From Mesodorylaimus sp. YZB2_4 (Eukaryota; Nematoda; Enoplea; Dorylaimida; Dorylaimidae): a stretch of 64,000 nucleotides of DNA. Positions 51,824-64,000 of the stretch are shown here, in pieces (the first letter of the stretch is position 1; the number at the start of each line of letters is the position of its first letter). Where the stretch lies: contig JASANH010000626.1 of assembly GCA_030248295.1 (NCBI GenBank), positions 992,001-1,056,000 on the forward strand, in the 5' to 3' direction. The notes beneath the pieces were generated by a model. It was not told where the DNA came from, did not search any database, and saw only the letters and a list, made by a program, of their open reading frames with translations. Position numbers and translations under genes: made by a program.

Positions 51824-53741
51824 TTTAGAGATGAGGCCAGTTGAACTGGTGGGCACGTGCTAGCCAGTTTGTTATAAATCGCTATCTGTATCTTATCAGT
51901 GACCGTGCTCAAGGCGGGCATTTAGGATGGGAGCAAAGGCAATTTTTTGTGAGAAGGGATTAGATGATAAAAATCTTACTAAAGCGACTGGCATCTATCT
52001 CTAAAACGTGCGTTAGTTGGATGAAAAGTGGGAAGAAAATGATTTAGAAATGGCAGTGAAGGGATTTGGAGATAGCATCAATTACTGTTGACGGTTTAGG
52101 TGCGGCGCATGCGATAAGGCAATAGGAAGTGGAAGGGCAACTTTGAAGTGCGAACTATAATTTTATGTAAGTGGTGTCGTACCTCGTAGGTGCTGGTGAG
52201 GCAACATGCTGAAGCCATAAGTACAATAGTAGGCAATCATGCGCGACACGCCCTGTCAATGTAGCATCTTTATTTGTGCTTCGGACTTTCGAAGCAGGTG
52301 GCACAAAAATTGTTAGGCGGCGTCGCGCATGCAGTTGGACGGGCGCCTCTTGGCTGCACGTTTAAAACCCTTGCGCCAGGTAAGCGCAGTGGTTTCAGCA
52401 AATTTAAAGCAGCCAGACATGGGTCAGCTTGGGAGACTAGAGTAGCTTTAACAAAGGACGGTTAACAGGTTGTTTCTGTTTGAAGTACAGTACGTATAAG
52501 GTCAATTTCTGGCGAGAGATGCAAGGCAGTGCATAGCTGGCGTAGGCTGACCATGAGAATTCAGCGGGTGTCTGCAGCAGGACTATACTGCAGCTGAAAC
52601 TTCAACCCGAGAGGCCTCATTTCTCAGGCAGGGTAGATCAATGGTCCCTCTCGCCATACTGCCTCCACTCCGGCACGAGGGTCACACATCTACCGTAAAT
52701 CCTCATCTGTATACGCATTGGTAAAACTGTAATGGGAAATAAGAGACTACTCGGACTGTGCGTACTACGTAAGGTCCATTCTGTTTTTCTGCTGCTCATG
52801 GTCACAACCAGTCTTTATGTTCCCATCTCCATATCGGCATCAGCCCACATGTTTTCTGAAATTTTCAGTGGTCAGTTGAAGTCAGTCACAATTTGGTAGA
52901 GACAAAATGTGCTCTACTAATTAGAGATGGTTTCACGGATTGATTCTACGCGCAGATTTTAAACCAAAATTTTTCGTTAACTGTTGAAATGCAAGGAAGA
53001 AAATTTTTGAAGCGCGCTCGAATAAAAGCAGTAGAAACAAAACGAAGATATCAAGGCACAATTTTCTCTACCAAACTGACGATAAAATGGCATCAACCCG
53101 CATTATCACTAAAAATTATGGAAAAAGTTGGCCTAAAGCGGCAGGCCTGTGAGCACCAGACTATAATTAGGCTCTAGCAGAAGAAGTCGTCTGTGTATCA
53201 GATCTAAACATACTACCAGTATTCATAGAGGCCTAATTAGAAATGCCGTACAGGAACATAACAGCACACTAGACTTATTCGGAATTCCGTAACGCCCTCA
53301 TTTGTATCTCCTAGTCGAACCACTTCGAAATCACCGCCCGCGGGATAAAAAGCAAGGATTTACGGATATCATGTGGCTTGGTAACAGCCAAAAGCCATAT
53401 CACTATGGCGGTGACCCGTGGCTTGCTTGGAGCCAGGCTCCGAATATCTGCTGTGGGTAGACAAGGTACTAATGGTGCTAATAGGACAACAAAGCCAAAC
53501 TACTTTCTAACAAAAGCGAACGGCTTACAAAACGTAATCATTATTGAATTTTATAAATCACTTTTGCAGAACATTTTACACCGTTTCAAGAATCACATTA
53601 CATTTATCACGAAAAATATAATTTTTCGCTTATCTCATTCAAATGTCCTTGAAAATGAAACTAATCGATAACGTGCGCGTTCTGTCACCAAAGAATATTG
53701 ACTCCATAGACACATTGTGTAACACAAAACCAACACTTTCC
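51824..53741. other. Intergenic region upstream of the M13 peptidase
   Basis: No recognised gene. It includes the peptidase promoter on the minus strand; no clear TATA element. Confidence 0.4.
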
Positions 53742-54119
53742 TCATTTCAGCGAATTATCGTGATGTTCGCTTTCATAGTTCGACGAACCGGAAGCTGTAA
53801 ATTCGTTGTCATCTGAGGGCCCGTCCTCCGTCTTCTCAATGCATCCGGTTTGCAAACGAAGTTCTTCGATATTTAATTGATTCAATCGACGTTCCAAAGC
53901 GTCTTTTAACGTCGTGAATATAGTATTATCACAATTAAGGTTTTCAAGCTCGTTTTGGATTATTTCTGCTGGTCGACTGCTTCCGTTAAATAAAGCTATG
54001 GTTTCGCCGCTGGCCGGATACCAATTACCAGAAATGCGTGTTGGTCGCGTTCGCTTCTGTTGCTTGGCCGCACTTAAACGCCTTTTCACCGCTGCTTTAT
54101 TCCTTCTACCAAAAGGCAT
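53742..54119 (-). CDS. Small charged protein, unknown
   Basis: Frame of 125 residues from ATG 54119 to the stop at 53742. The N-terminal 30 residues are very basic (MPFGRRNKAAVKRRLSAAKQ), the middle is helical with heptad-like leucines (LKDALERRLNQLNIEELRL), and the end is acidic and Ser-rich. This bipolar charge pattern and the helix suggest a small nucleic-acid- or protein-binding nuclear factor; no family is recognised. An acceptor-like site (gttttag) 15 bp before the ATG could mean a 5' UTR intron. No neighbour gives context. Confidence 0.5.
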   Translation of the reverse strand: MPFGRRNKAAVKRRLSAAKQQKRTRPTRISGNWYPASGETIALFNGSSRPAEIIQNELENLNCDNTIFTTLKDALERRLNQLNIEELRLQTGCIEKTEDGPSDDNEFTASGSSNYESEHHDNSLK

Positions 54120-55856
54120 GACGACTTTCCTAAAACATGATGGCAAATGGGTGATCAGGCTTGCATAGAACGAAATAGGCAGAAATACATACAGTTGGTA
54201 GGACATCTCTGGGTAGAGCACTCAGAACGCAAGCCCTGCGATGTTCTACCCATCGCCCAGTGTCGGCGGCTTCACTCAATCGTAGTCCAGAAGTCAGTCC
54301 ACTGCACTATATGCACATACAGTACATACATATATACTGGACTCACCCGGCCCTTTTCCACTGCAGATAACAGGTGTTGTCTCGGATCGAACTCGGACGC
54401 AAACAATGTTCTATTTAAACTTCACAGAATTCAAGCTTTGATGAAATCGGACCCCGGCCTATAACGAAACAACGATTTCGGAGATTCATAAGGGATAATG
54501 TGCGAACAAATTTTCCGCTAAATAAACCTGTCTTTACACGAAACAGTGAATGGAGAGAAAACGATAAATCCTCTCTCGAAAAGAACAAGTACCTGCCGAG
54601 TAAAATAATGTTACAATAATAAATGCGCGGTTTGTCTTTCGTACCTACTCATCCTCTCCCAGCTCGGCCCGTCTGCAAGCTAGCGCTTTGCCTGACGTGC
54701 GTTACAATGCCGCGCCAGATTTGAACCAAGTGTAAAGTCGCGATCCTGTAAAACTGCAACAACATGAAGGTGCAGTCGGGGACTGTGGAACCAAAGAGGT
54801 ACTGTACTATGCTGTACGAATGGCTCCCAGTAAAACGTTAGGTGAGGTCTTGTGGGGGATCATATTTTGGAAAACCACCTTGCACTTACTGGCCGGCATA
54901 CGCGTGCGGTTAGATGACACGGTATACGTGAATTGCATGCTCCTGTATTTCATCGATAAGGCCATCTGCCCTGAATTACTGTATATGTAGTGTAGTTCTG
55001 CTGAAATTGATAGATGCCTTTGATGTCCCTATATAGATCAATCCTATCGCAAAGCCCCTGCAATAAAATCTGTGAAATTTGTGAAATACAGCTCTTATTC
55101 CATTCTTTTTTTACTTCGAATCTGCAAGTTATTGCGATAATAATGAGAATTCTTATTTCTTACAAAAACCCCATATAGACCGCGACGGTGAAGTTTTATC
55201 CAGGGTCGTAGCTGCGAAGTCAGTGCAGCACGACGAAACGGTTATATTGCCAGCAGACAAGTTATCCACCAGGCCAATCCCAATGGCGTGCCCTGCATCC
55301 ATCTGTTGAAGTGGCCACGGCTGCAGAATGTCGACTGCCAATGAAACTTGGAGCGCTGAACAAATATCGGGTCTTCCAGTTTGAGATACTGCATTGCACC
55401 GCACATTGGCTACGTACTCCATTCAAGATCCGCTGATTGGACAACGTGACTCTACTGTAGTGAATCCTACGCATGTGGCGCGGAGAATGGCACGATTATA
55501 TGCGTTGCTTGTGGGCAGTCAAAAAAGACATGGTCCGGATTATCCTGCATTGTCAACGAGAAATTTTAATTCTCCTCCTGCTCGGATTTTAACGCAAGCA
55601 GAGAGCGTCGTTGCACGCCTCGTTTCTTTTCTAAGTAAAAAATGAAGTGATCCACGCTGTTTGTGCTACCCTTGACGAGCTAACCACATTCTTTCCTTTT
55701 TTCAGACAAAAATCAGTAAACGAAAAACGCTATGGATGTCACGAGCACCAGTCAAATCATAACAATTACACGCACAAATGGCGATCGTCAACAAAGACAA
55801 ACACCAACACCAACGGGCCTTAAATAAAGGAAATCTAATCCTAAAAGGTGAAATTT
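54120..55856. other. Intergenic region
   Basis: No supported gene. A minus-strand frame at 55153-55422 is open but has no recognised product. It includes the 3' flank of the acyl-CoA synthetase. Confidence 0.4.
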
Positions 55857-58696
55857 CTATTCTAAGGCACGATACATGTGAGAAATTTGTTCCTTGAAGT
55901 ATTCTCTCATGGCGGGGCGTTTCGACTTGAGCGTTGGAGTCAACAACCCCGCTTCGACTGTGAACGCTTCTGGATGCAGGTAGATGTCCTTGACTTGCTC
56001 GAATGAATTTAAACCGGCTTTCTTCCCTTCAGAGTTCATGTCGTCGATGATTAGCTGCTTGAGTTTCTGAAGACAAAGGCAACTTTTAGTTGGGAGTGGA
56101 TACGCATCGTGCATAGCGCCATAGCTGCTTTAGCTGAAACTCGCCCATGTAGGGTTTGTGAGATGGATGTGTTGTACAGCTGTCCGCCCCAGAGATCCCT
56201 ACTCGACGTACACTTACCTCATTTCTGCACAATTCTTCCAACGGCAGTTTCAAGCCGAGTTCTTTTTCTGCATGGTGGATCAAGGCGGACGTGTCGGGTG
56301 AAATGACAGCGACCAAACACGATTTTAGACTCTCGCCATGAACATATATCTGACCAACAAATCGGCTTTTCAAGTACACATTCTCGATTTTCTCCGGAGC
56401 GATGTACTCGCCCTGAAACGACGCAGATGATAAGGATCTGGAGCACTGATTTGTGATAATAACGTACCTGAGCCAGCTTGAAAATGTTTTTCTTCCTGTC
56501 GACCAACTTGATGGTCCCTTCTGGTGTCCACCTTCCAATATCACCAGTGTGCAGCCAGCCGTCCTCATCCAAGGCCTCTGCTGTTTTCTCTTGATCTTTG
56601 AAGTAACCCTTGAACACGTTGTATCCTTTGATGCACACTTCTCCCACCCCGTCGCGTGCCAAGTAGTTCATATCGGGCACATCGGCCAATTTGATTTGGC
56701 AGCATGGAATTGGGGGTCCAACGTGGCCTGAATCGGGGACCAGTTAGGGCAATCGATACAAGCAGGAAATGAGGTGGACTTACCAGGCTTGTGGTCACCT
56801 TCCAAAGTGACAGCGCACGCGGCCACGCATTCAGTTTGGCCATAGCCTTCCAACACGATGCATCCCATGGCTGCCCTCATGAAAGTTAAGATCTCTGGGG
56901 CTAGTGGAGCGCTACCAGTGATCATCAACCTGACCCGTCCGCCCATGCCTTCTCGCACTCGTTTGAAAACGACTTTGTCCCACAGAGTGGTGTTACGAAC
57001 GATTTGACTGAGCAGAAAATAGATGGTCAATGAAAATCATAGCACTCAAAAAAGTTTGTAATTCTTACTTTTGCAAATCCTTTGTCTTCGATTTGACTGC
57101 ACGATCCAGAAGGAAACCCTTTATGAAATGCTTTCTAGCTTCTTGGGTCACCTTGTCATAAATGCGATTTAGGATTCTTGGTACCACGGGCAGAAGTGTA
57201 GGACGCAGTTCCTTGATATCGTCCATCAGTACCTTGACATCACCTCGCGAGAAGCCCACACGGCCACCCACCATGAACATCTGTGCCTCGAGCAAGCGTT
57301 CGAACATGTGGGCCAGCGGCAAGTAGGAAATCATCACATCCGTGGCACTGAACATGGCGTACTTCAATACGGACAGAGCTGTGCAGTCGGCCACGATGTT
57401 GCCGTGTGTAAGCATAGCTCCCTTAGGAGCACCAGTCGTGCCACTCGTGTAAGAAATCGTGCATAGATCGTCCGGTTTGGGGGGCATGGCCGGTGGAGCT
57501 TGACCAATGGTCCTATCACCCAATTTCTCCAACTCTTCGAAGGACATGATTGTCACACCGACCTTTTCGGCCAAGGCAGTAAGACTAGGCTCGGCAGGTT
57601 CGAGAAGGACTACGATGCGCAAAGTGGGGCATTGCGCACGTTTCTTCAAGAGGCCTTCAGCTTTCTTGGACTTGTCGACAAGAACGAGCTGAATTTCAGC
57701 TAGAAAAAAGGTGAGTTCAGAACTGGCACTCAAACAAGTATTAAAAGGGGCCACCTACTTTGATTGATGATGTAGGAACAAGCGTCTGGGCCGAGCGTGT
57801 CGTACAGCGGGACCACTACCATCGAGTACACATAGCATGCTTGTTCTGTGATGACCCACTGAAAGAAGAAAGTTTGCAGGGTGCCGATACCGGATTGCTG
57901 GAGAGGATGAGCTCAGCTGTCTCGAAGATTATTACCCAGCGATCTGTGTGCCAATTTAGTGTGTACTGTATGCGGAATACCCAACCCTCGCACTTACTTC
58001 CGGTCTGTTTTGAGCATACAAGCCAATGAAGGTCGATTGGCCAGGTGGCAGGCCTTTAGCGACGAAGCCTCGGGCTACATTTTCGCTGCGATGGATCACT
58101 TCTCCATACGATATCCATCGATAAGGACCAGCTTCCGGCTGCTTCTTATCTTCTATTGGAGGGATTAGCTCTCGATATCCCAAACACTCGCCGTTGCGTG
58201 ATTGGGTCATACCACGGCGGAAGCCCTCGTAGAGTGTGCTGGCGTCGTCAAACAAACGCTGACGCAAATCATCGCCGCTGGCGAGGACCTTGGAAACACG
58301 AGCGTAATCGTCTTTCTGAAATTCAAAATGAGGAAATGCAACAGAGCAAGAAGACTTCTAAAAGAGGCAGTATGGTCAGTAGGACTAGGCACCCGATATG
58401 CAGATTGGTGCGCTAATTAGTGACCGAGAATGATATAAGGCCTCAGGTACCCAGTGAAGCCCAATCATGCAAAGTAATCTTACCGATACTTCGACCGTTT
58501 GCTCGTTGAGGTCTACAATAGGTTTGATTTTCATGGTCACCTTAGGCGATACCACAGTTTGGGCCGGAGACATGACCAAAGCGTCGGATAGAAAAACCTC
58601 GAGTGGCGCTGTGGAAGAGTGTTGCAAATAGAGCACTGAACCTAAACCGAGTGAAAGTTCGGCTTTTATTCTATGGACTGCCGCAGGTCTGTGCAT
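55857..58696 (-). CDS. ACSL: Long-chain fatty-acid-CoA ligase (ACSL1/5/6 type)
   Basis: Activates long-chain fatty acids to acyl-CoA (ATP, CoA) at ER or mitochondrial membranes. Exons joined in phase: 58696-58484, 58315-57998, 57858-57759, 57699-57069, 57007-56784, 56727-56468, 56412-56218, 56066-55857; about 716 residues (human ACSL1 has 698). Key features: [18 protein letters not shown], the AMP-binding loop [57 protein letters not shown] and [20 protein letters not shown]. The start is uncertain: ATG 58696 gives 71 residues before the first intron without a clear membrane helix. A separate exon at 59074-58922 encodes one and may be the true or alternative N-terminus. No catalytic residue is missing. 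Confidence 0.92.
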
Positions 58697-58921
58697 AGGT
58701 ATGATGATGAATTAGGTTCATTTTTGACCTTTGGCCGTGTACTCTGGCCCAGTTCTTGCCTCTCCACGCCGACGGAGGAGATAAAGCCAAAATCAACTGA
58801 CGCACGCGAGCGACGCGGGTAAGCCAATCTGGCCAATGGGGCGTGATTTACGCAGAGAAGAAAATATATTCGATGACAAGCAAGATAAGCAAAACAGTGG
58901 CGCGCTTTGATTAATAGCTAC

Positions 58922-59074
58922 CTGCTGTCTGGCTACGGTCAAGTTGGGAAGAGGCGAGGTCGAAACGCGGTTCTCATCAATTAAAATATAGGTGGCGGGT
59001 AAACTCGTGCCAAGTTCAAGCACGGCAAAGGCGAATTGAAAGAGCGGGGACACCTGAGGACTTGACACCAACAC
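58922..59074 (-). CDS. Possible alternative 5' exon of the acyl-CoA synthetase
   Basis: Open segment between an acceptor (tttgtactag) and a donor (GTAGCT), encoding a hydrophobic helix (LFQFAFAVLELGTSLPATYI) then a polar stretch. ACSL proteins have an N-terminal membrane helix here, so it may be their anchor exon. Joining it in phase works only with a weak acceptor at about 58541 (cctaag), so the link is tentative. Confidence 0.35.
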
Positions 59075-61614
59075 CTAGTACAAAGTCCAATCGGATCTTT
59101 TGGAAGGAAGAGAAAACAAAACGAATCGCGAGAGACCAAGCTGACTGAGTGAACCAAGTTCATCGAATCCTGATCCGGAGTGCACAGAGGCGTTTTGAAA
59201 ATAACTTCAGGATTCAGCTGCAGTGAACGCCAGTTGTCCTCCTACATCGTAGTCGGTCCTAAATCTCAAACGGTTCAAGAGCACCTGCATGCTCCTTATA
59301 TACGCGTTCTTTGAGATTGACCGCCAGCAGCCATAACAAACCATAAACAGATGATAAGCTGATCCCAGATCAAATAACAAAGAGCAACAGTCGTACATTG
59401 CCAGGCAGGCGACCCTTGTGCACGTGATAGAGAGACATCGGATCATTAAAACTCTGATACCCAGCATCAAGGAAGGACACAGCTGATATGGATCACATGC
59501 GGTTACATCAGAGTGCTGAAGTCCAAATTACCTCGACCGAGACAAACTGCCCGTAAAAAGCAAGGTTCAAATAAACAAAGTGCAAAGTGCGACCTGTAAA
59601 ATGTTTTTACGTGCTGAACAGATGTAATACGAGGAACAAATTAAAAACATGCGCATGTGAGGCCTGGCAGGGAAGATGCGTATGGAGAGAACAGATCAAA
59701 GGTCCTTACTGTCTGGGTCAACTATGCGAGAATGCGATAACGTCTGGCACCACCGCGAAGATAAGAGTGCATAAATGGTAGTCGGCAAACAAATGCCAGG
59801 AATGCCGCGAAGACGCGCTAGAAGAAAGCTTTACGCAGTCTAATTTGAAATAGGTTTAACAGCGGCGTAATGCATATTGCGATAGGCTAATCCACTTATC
59901 GGGTCCGGGACAAGACAGACATCTGACGACAGCTAAGCCGATGTTTGTTTACTGTGCGAGCGAAAGCAGCGTTTCTCTTGACGTCGCTTTGTATTCAACC
60001 CTTTTCGGCTTCACAGAGAATGTCTGCGACTACATATACACTCTCGGACCGACTCGAACCATACCAAGTCATTTTCTGCGTCTTTGAAGCTATCCAATGA
60101 GAGTGCAGTAGCACCTTCCAGTCCGTTCCGTATGCGTATAAAAACTAGATGTTTGGGTGATATGCCTCACCATATCTCCGCAATATCTTTCGTCCAGAAC
60201 AATCATAAATAACCGTAAGATGATAGCTATAGAACATCTTTACCAATTTCTCCAGTTTTAGAAATTCCCGCCAAAAACCAAAATTCAAATTTTTTCTCCT
60301 GTACTCGCACATGTGAGTCTGGCTCAAAACGATAAAACGAACCACCATGGCTTGGTAAGCAGCTACTTTCAGATGCTTGTGTTCCATGCATGTTACGCAA
60401 GAAGAGGCAAATACCGTAAAAAGTGCATTTAGGCGATTTGATTATTCTCGCTCTATGATTTCTCATCTTCGAAACAGAACAGAAAAAATTTACTGCAGCC
60501 TTGTTCGATGCGGGCAGGCTCTTTGCACTCTGCGTGGCAAGCCGCATGATTTCTTTTCTTTCTTCATTGTTCCCTCCATTTTTTCTGGTCTGTTGGGTCT
60601 TGTGGACTGACATTCACATTTTTCATGTCTCCAGGCATCGCTTCTTTCGTATGCGAAGCGGTCGTTTCCTGTCGTACCATCTCATTGTCTGTCGCGGTTC
60701 CATCATTTTGTCGTTTAAAGGTGCGATCCTCAGTGCTGCACCTCGCCCATATCCATGTTCATTACGTGGCCCATCCTTATCAAGGCGAGTGTCCATCGTA
60801 GCATTCTCAATTCCATAATGTGAGCCAACATTCTGATCCGTACAGAGCAACTGGTCTAACCACCGTTTTGCACACCTTTAATTTGAGTTGGGGTATGTTG
60901 CATTTTACAGTCGCTCAGTACCTGTCCTGCCGCCGCTGGGCATCCTCAGTCTTACAGCCGCCAAGGTGTCTCTGTCGCCCGTAGCGTGGGATCCAAAGTA
61001 ATTTGAACTGTGCTTTCCTGTTGATTGCGATCCCATCCACTGTTACGCGGCCTCATAACTCCGTTCATGATTCATGCGGCTAAAACTGCAGAAATCATGA
61101 AAGAAATAAGGTTTTTTGTAATGCGTACCCTCGTGTAGCGCGCGGGGTATAGAAAATGGACATATTTTCTGAAAGTACTTACGCAGGGGCAATAATGTTA
61201 ACATTCCAGGATGGTTTTGTTTTTCTGTTTCGAGCTATACCCACAAAATACTGGCTGAGAAAGAATTTCGACTTTTGGCGGGAAGGAGCTAAAAAAAAGT
61301 CATTCTCGGTCGTTTTATGCAGTCTACATAGACTACTGCCGGAAGCCGGGAGATTTTTGACTGATATTGAGGAAGCATCCACTTTTGTTTATTTTCTAAG
61401 GGCGGGAGTGTGAGTGGAAACGTTTTTGCTGCAGCACTGCACACTCATGGGGTGCCTTCAAACGGACACAGCCATGTAAGCTCAGTACGGCTCGACCACA
61501 CAGAGGCCCTCTCCGCCTCAACAGTCAACCGTCAACCGCCAACCGCCTCCTTGGAGCGCGTGCGAAATCTGACGAATGGCTTTTATTTTATTTGGAAGCT
61601 CTGAGAATAAGTTC
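59075..61614. other. Intergenic region
   Basis: No supported gene on either strand. It probably includes the promoter of the acyl-CoA synthetase. Short frames exist but show no family resemblance. Confidence 0.4.
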
Positions 61615-62015
61615 CTTATTGGAAGGAGCCGCGGTGGCTTTATTGGTTAAGGCGTTGGTCCCGCATGCTTGGGCCAGCAACCCTGACTGGGAGGACGGCA
61701 GTTTAGTAAGCCCATCGCTGGCCTTGCGCACCTGGCTGTGGGCTACTCACCCCGGTAGCGTCAAGTGGCGGACGCCGAACGAGTACAAAATCAGGAAACT
61801 GCTCGAACACCAGTCGGGAGTTTCTGCCTTTTCGCCCAGTATCATCCTGGGAGGCTGGTGCTGGCACAGGATGCCCTCCTGTGGAGGTGCTCCTAGTGGA
61901 GACACACAGAGGAAAGCTGCCATGAGAGCGTCACCTCACGGCCCCGCTTATCATATCAAGACTGCTGGCCGGCTATAGGCAAAACGGGTTGGAAGTCCCG
62001 TGGGCAACTAGGGTG
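61615..62015 (+). mobile_element. tRNA-derived SINE-like repeat
   Basis: Begins GGAGCCGCGGTGGCTTTATT then GGTTAAGGCGTTGGTCC, which strongly resembles the 5' end and A box (TGGCnnAGTTGG type) of tRNA-derived SINEs in invertebrates. The B box is decayed (about 61665-61685). About 330 bp of GC-richer tail follow, noticeably different from the AT-rich flanks. A 128-codon frame (61592-61978) across it is probably fortuitous. Ends are approximate. Confidence 0.45.
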
Positions 62016-62875
62016 GGAACAAGTTTATGATTGGGCATATATAGTTATTTTTCCAGTGCTCCAACTCACTTTGTACTGTGTACATATAGTACAGCCGTGT
62101 GCTTGCGTCTTACACCAGAAGAGCTAGCGACCAAGGTTCCTCTGCTAAATTGGCCAGCTTTCGATCACCTCCCTTCGACTCTTTTCTCTAAACCCAGATT
62201 TTCCATACAGCATGCTAATCGCTCACCCACTCGTATTCACGCTAGGTCATCGACTATGACTATCGACAGTCATCGATGACACAGTTGGTACTTTGTTACG
62301 CAGAGAAGCAACTGTGGATCTGGAATGAGAACTTTTTATTTCAACCAGTGCATGTATCACGTGTTCGTTACTTGTACGCCGGCAATGTCATTCTAAATCC
62401 CATGTCCACGTAAAATACACCAAGCGTGACCTATCCGATACAGTACATATCACTAGGCTAGTTTGGCATCACCCGCTCAAAAGGCATCCTATGGATTGTC
62501 ATATAAATACGCACACCTAAAATATGTCGGGCTGACAGTACGAAAAACTCATTGATTACAAAGGGCATCGGCAGCAGAAAAATTCTATGATACACTGATG
62601 TACACAGTAGATGTAAAAGTGCGATGATTCGACAAAAAATCGCGTCAAGTCAGCCCGTTTTGATTTGTGCATAAGAGGCATGTGCGTAGAGCAGTACACA
62701 ACAAAAACAAACATTGCTGACCTTAAAAAGCCTCCCACTGCATCTGTCAAAATCTTTAAAAGAGCACGCCATAGTCTATACAATAAGATATTATCACGCC
62801 ATTTTTGTCTCTGACTCACCATAATATCTCCAAAAATGCACACGGAAAAGGAAGAATACGCAGGGGGTACGGAGA
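62016..62875. other. Intergenic region, 3' flank of the calcium-pump gene
   Basis: No gene seen. It contains the presumed 3' UTR of the minus-strand calcium pump. Confidence 0.4.
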
Positions 62876-64000
62876 TTAGACGGCGTCGGAGAGTACCTTT
62901 CGGCTATTATGGACGCTGTCCGAATCCTGGGGGACCTGGGGAAGCGGCGACTGGCGATTATGCAATGAATGCAATTTCTGCAATGATCGCCTGATCACAG
63001 TGTTCGGCTTGCCAATACTGCCTTGCGTATGGACACCGTCTCGGAATGCTTGTACTACACGCATCTGAAACGAAACCACCATTAGCGACCTCACACCCAA
63101 ACGTAAGCTGTCCCACCTTGGTCTGTATCCTTGCAAAACTCCACAGCCAAAGACCTTTGCCCGTTCGATCTTCGCACGGTTCCAGTAACAAATCGGGCTC
63201 GATCGGCTCGAAACCTTGCAGTGGCAATGGCTCGTGGACTTCACCAGCGCCCATTACCATCTTCTTAGGCAGTCTCTTCGAAGGTATCGTGGCAATCAGC
63301 TGAGTAAGTACAGCTGCTAGAGGAACCTTAAGCGACAGAAAACCGCCAAAAACCTACCTGGCCCCACAAGAGGACACCAACACCCATAAACAGACACCAC
63401 AACCATTGCGAAGCCGTAAGTTTAGCTGTAGAAAAGACAATATCACCAAATTCCACGATCAGTACCTAAAAATAGGATGATCTAAGAGTGCTGCTCTCAC
63501 TGGCAAAGCACCAGCGTCTTACCTGTGCCACAAAGCAAACTGCCCAAATTCCGCAGAAAAGCGGATTTGTGAAGAGTCGCTCGAAGACATTTCGTTCGTT
63601 GTGAATCTTTCTGGCATTGAACATATTGAACAAAGTCATCATGACGAACGTATTAAAGACAATAGTAAAATGCTGAGTCGGAGCAGAGCCCAAGCCGCCA
63701 CGACCGCTATCGATGCCAAACAAGACGTCGCCGTAATAGAGCAGGACGAAGACAATGATCAACTGGTAAATGGCGTGACCCAAAATATTCTTCATCATGG
63801 TCCGAGATACGATCGGTTTCTTACGCCCGTACGGGGCACGACTCAATAATTCGTCAGTCGGCAATTCTGTGGCCAAGGCTAATGCGGCTAAGCTGTCCAT
63901 GATCAAATTGACCCAGAGCATTTGGATGGCCTAAATACGAGATTGTTTAGCACGGGTCACACGGATGGTTTGTCGCACTTACTCGCAAGGGACTGTCGCC
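62876..64000 (-). CDS. PMCA: Plasma-membrane Ca2+-transporting ATPase, C-terminal part, cut by the right edge
   Basis: P2B-type calcium pump that exports Ca2+ across the plasma membrane. Five exons in phase: 64000-63984 (partial), 63930-63523, 63465-63358, 63299-63117, 63064-62876. The visible part starts at [19 protein letters not shown] in the membrane domain, continues [13 protein letters not shown], GYxxY-like transmembrane helices and [14 protein letters not shown], then [17 protein letters not shown], and ends with the regulatory tail. The calmodulin-binding site is clear: [12 protein letters not shown], an intron, then [15 protein letters not shown], just as in vertebrate PMCAs, with a splice junction at the same place where mammalian isoforms are alternatively spliced. 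The C-terminus is short (62 residues after the junction) and ends SDAV. The N-terminal 1,000 or so residues lie outside the window. Confidence 0.95.

Noticed and set aside
54705..54790. B-box-like GGTTCAAATCTGG on the minus strand
   Set aside because: The acceptor stem 5' half is missing 72 bases upstream.
60240..61300. Inverted similarity between 60250-60300 and 61250-61290 (TTTTGGCGGGAA)
   Set aside because: Only about 12 bases match exactly; the rest is A/T-rich and could be chance.
61592..61978. 128-codon plus-strand protein-coding gene
   Set aside because: The frame coincides with a tRNA-like SINE and has no recognisable product.

Overview
This window is nuclear DNA from an animal. Genes are split by mostly short GT-AG introns of about 50-300 bp, base composition is near 45% GC, and the recognisable products are metazoan: a GRIP-type PDZ scaffold, an AHCYL/IRBIT-type protein, a long-chain acyl-CoA synthetase, a plasma-membrane calcium pump, an M13 (neprilysin) peptidase and a PAN-trypsin. 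Two genes encode six-cysteine peptides of the ion transport peptide / crustacean hyperglycaemic hormone (ITP/CHH) type, which points to an ecdysozoan. The compact genes and short introns would suit a tardigrade or a small arthropod; this is inference and I cannot name the species.

Layout, left to right. 1-5 kb: the 5' part of an unrecognised minus-strand gene runs off the left edge, followed by the C-terminal four PDZ domains (4-7) of a GRIP orthologue. 9-13 kb: a small membrane protein, a possible orphan exon, and a complete PAN-plus-trypsin protease. 13-17 kb: repeats, including a 445-bp element with 130-bp inverted ends. 17.2-20.5 kb: a complete nine-exon AHCYL gene. 21-29 kb: several unassigned minus-strand coding segments. 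29.8-33.4 kb: a SAM-domain tail-anchored protein and a single-exon type I membrane protein with a vWA-like ectodomain. 36-46 kb: a candidate small secreted peptide, then two ITP/CHH-like genes about 8 kb apart. Between those two lie a broken secreted-enzyme fragment, a tandem 465-bp repeat, a Ty3/gypsy integrase tail and scrambled LINE reverse-transcriptase pieces. 47-52 kb: a small secreted Pro/Ser/Thr-rich protein whose intron holds a hairpin element, convergent with a membrane-anchored SEA-M13 peptidase. 53.7-58.7 kb: a small charged protein and the acyl-CoA synthetase. 61.6 kb: a tRNA-like SINE candidate. 62.9-64 kb: the C-terminal end of a plasma-membrane Ca2+-ATPase, cut by the right edge.

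The genes do not form one pathway. Most exon models were built by hand from splice sites and reading phase. Where every junction keeps phase (GRIP, protease, AHCYL, SAM protein, ITP pair, M13, PMCA and most of the synthetase) the model is reliable; remaining stretches are marked as unresolved.
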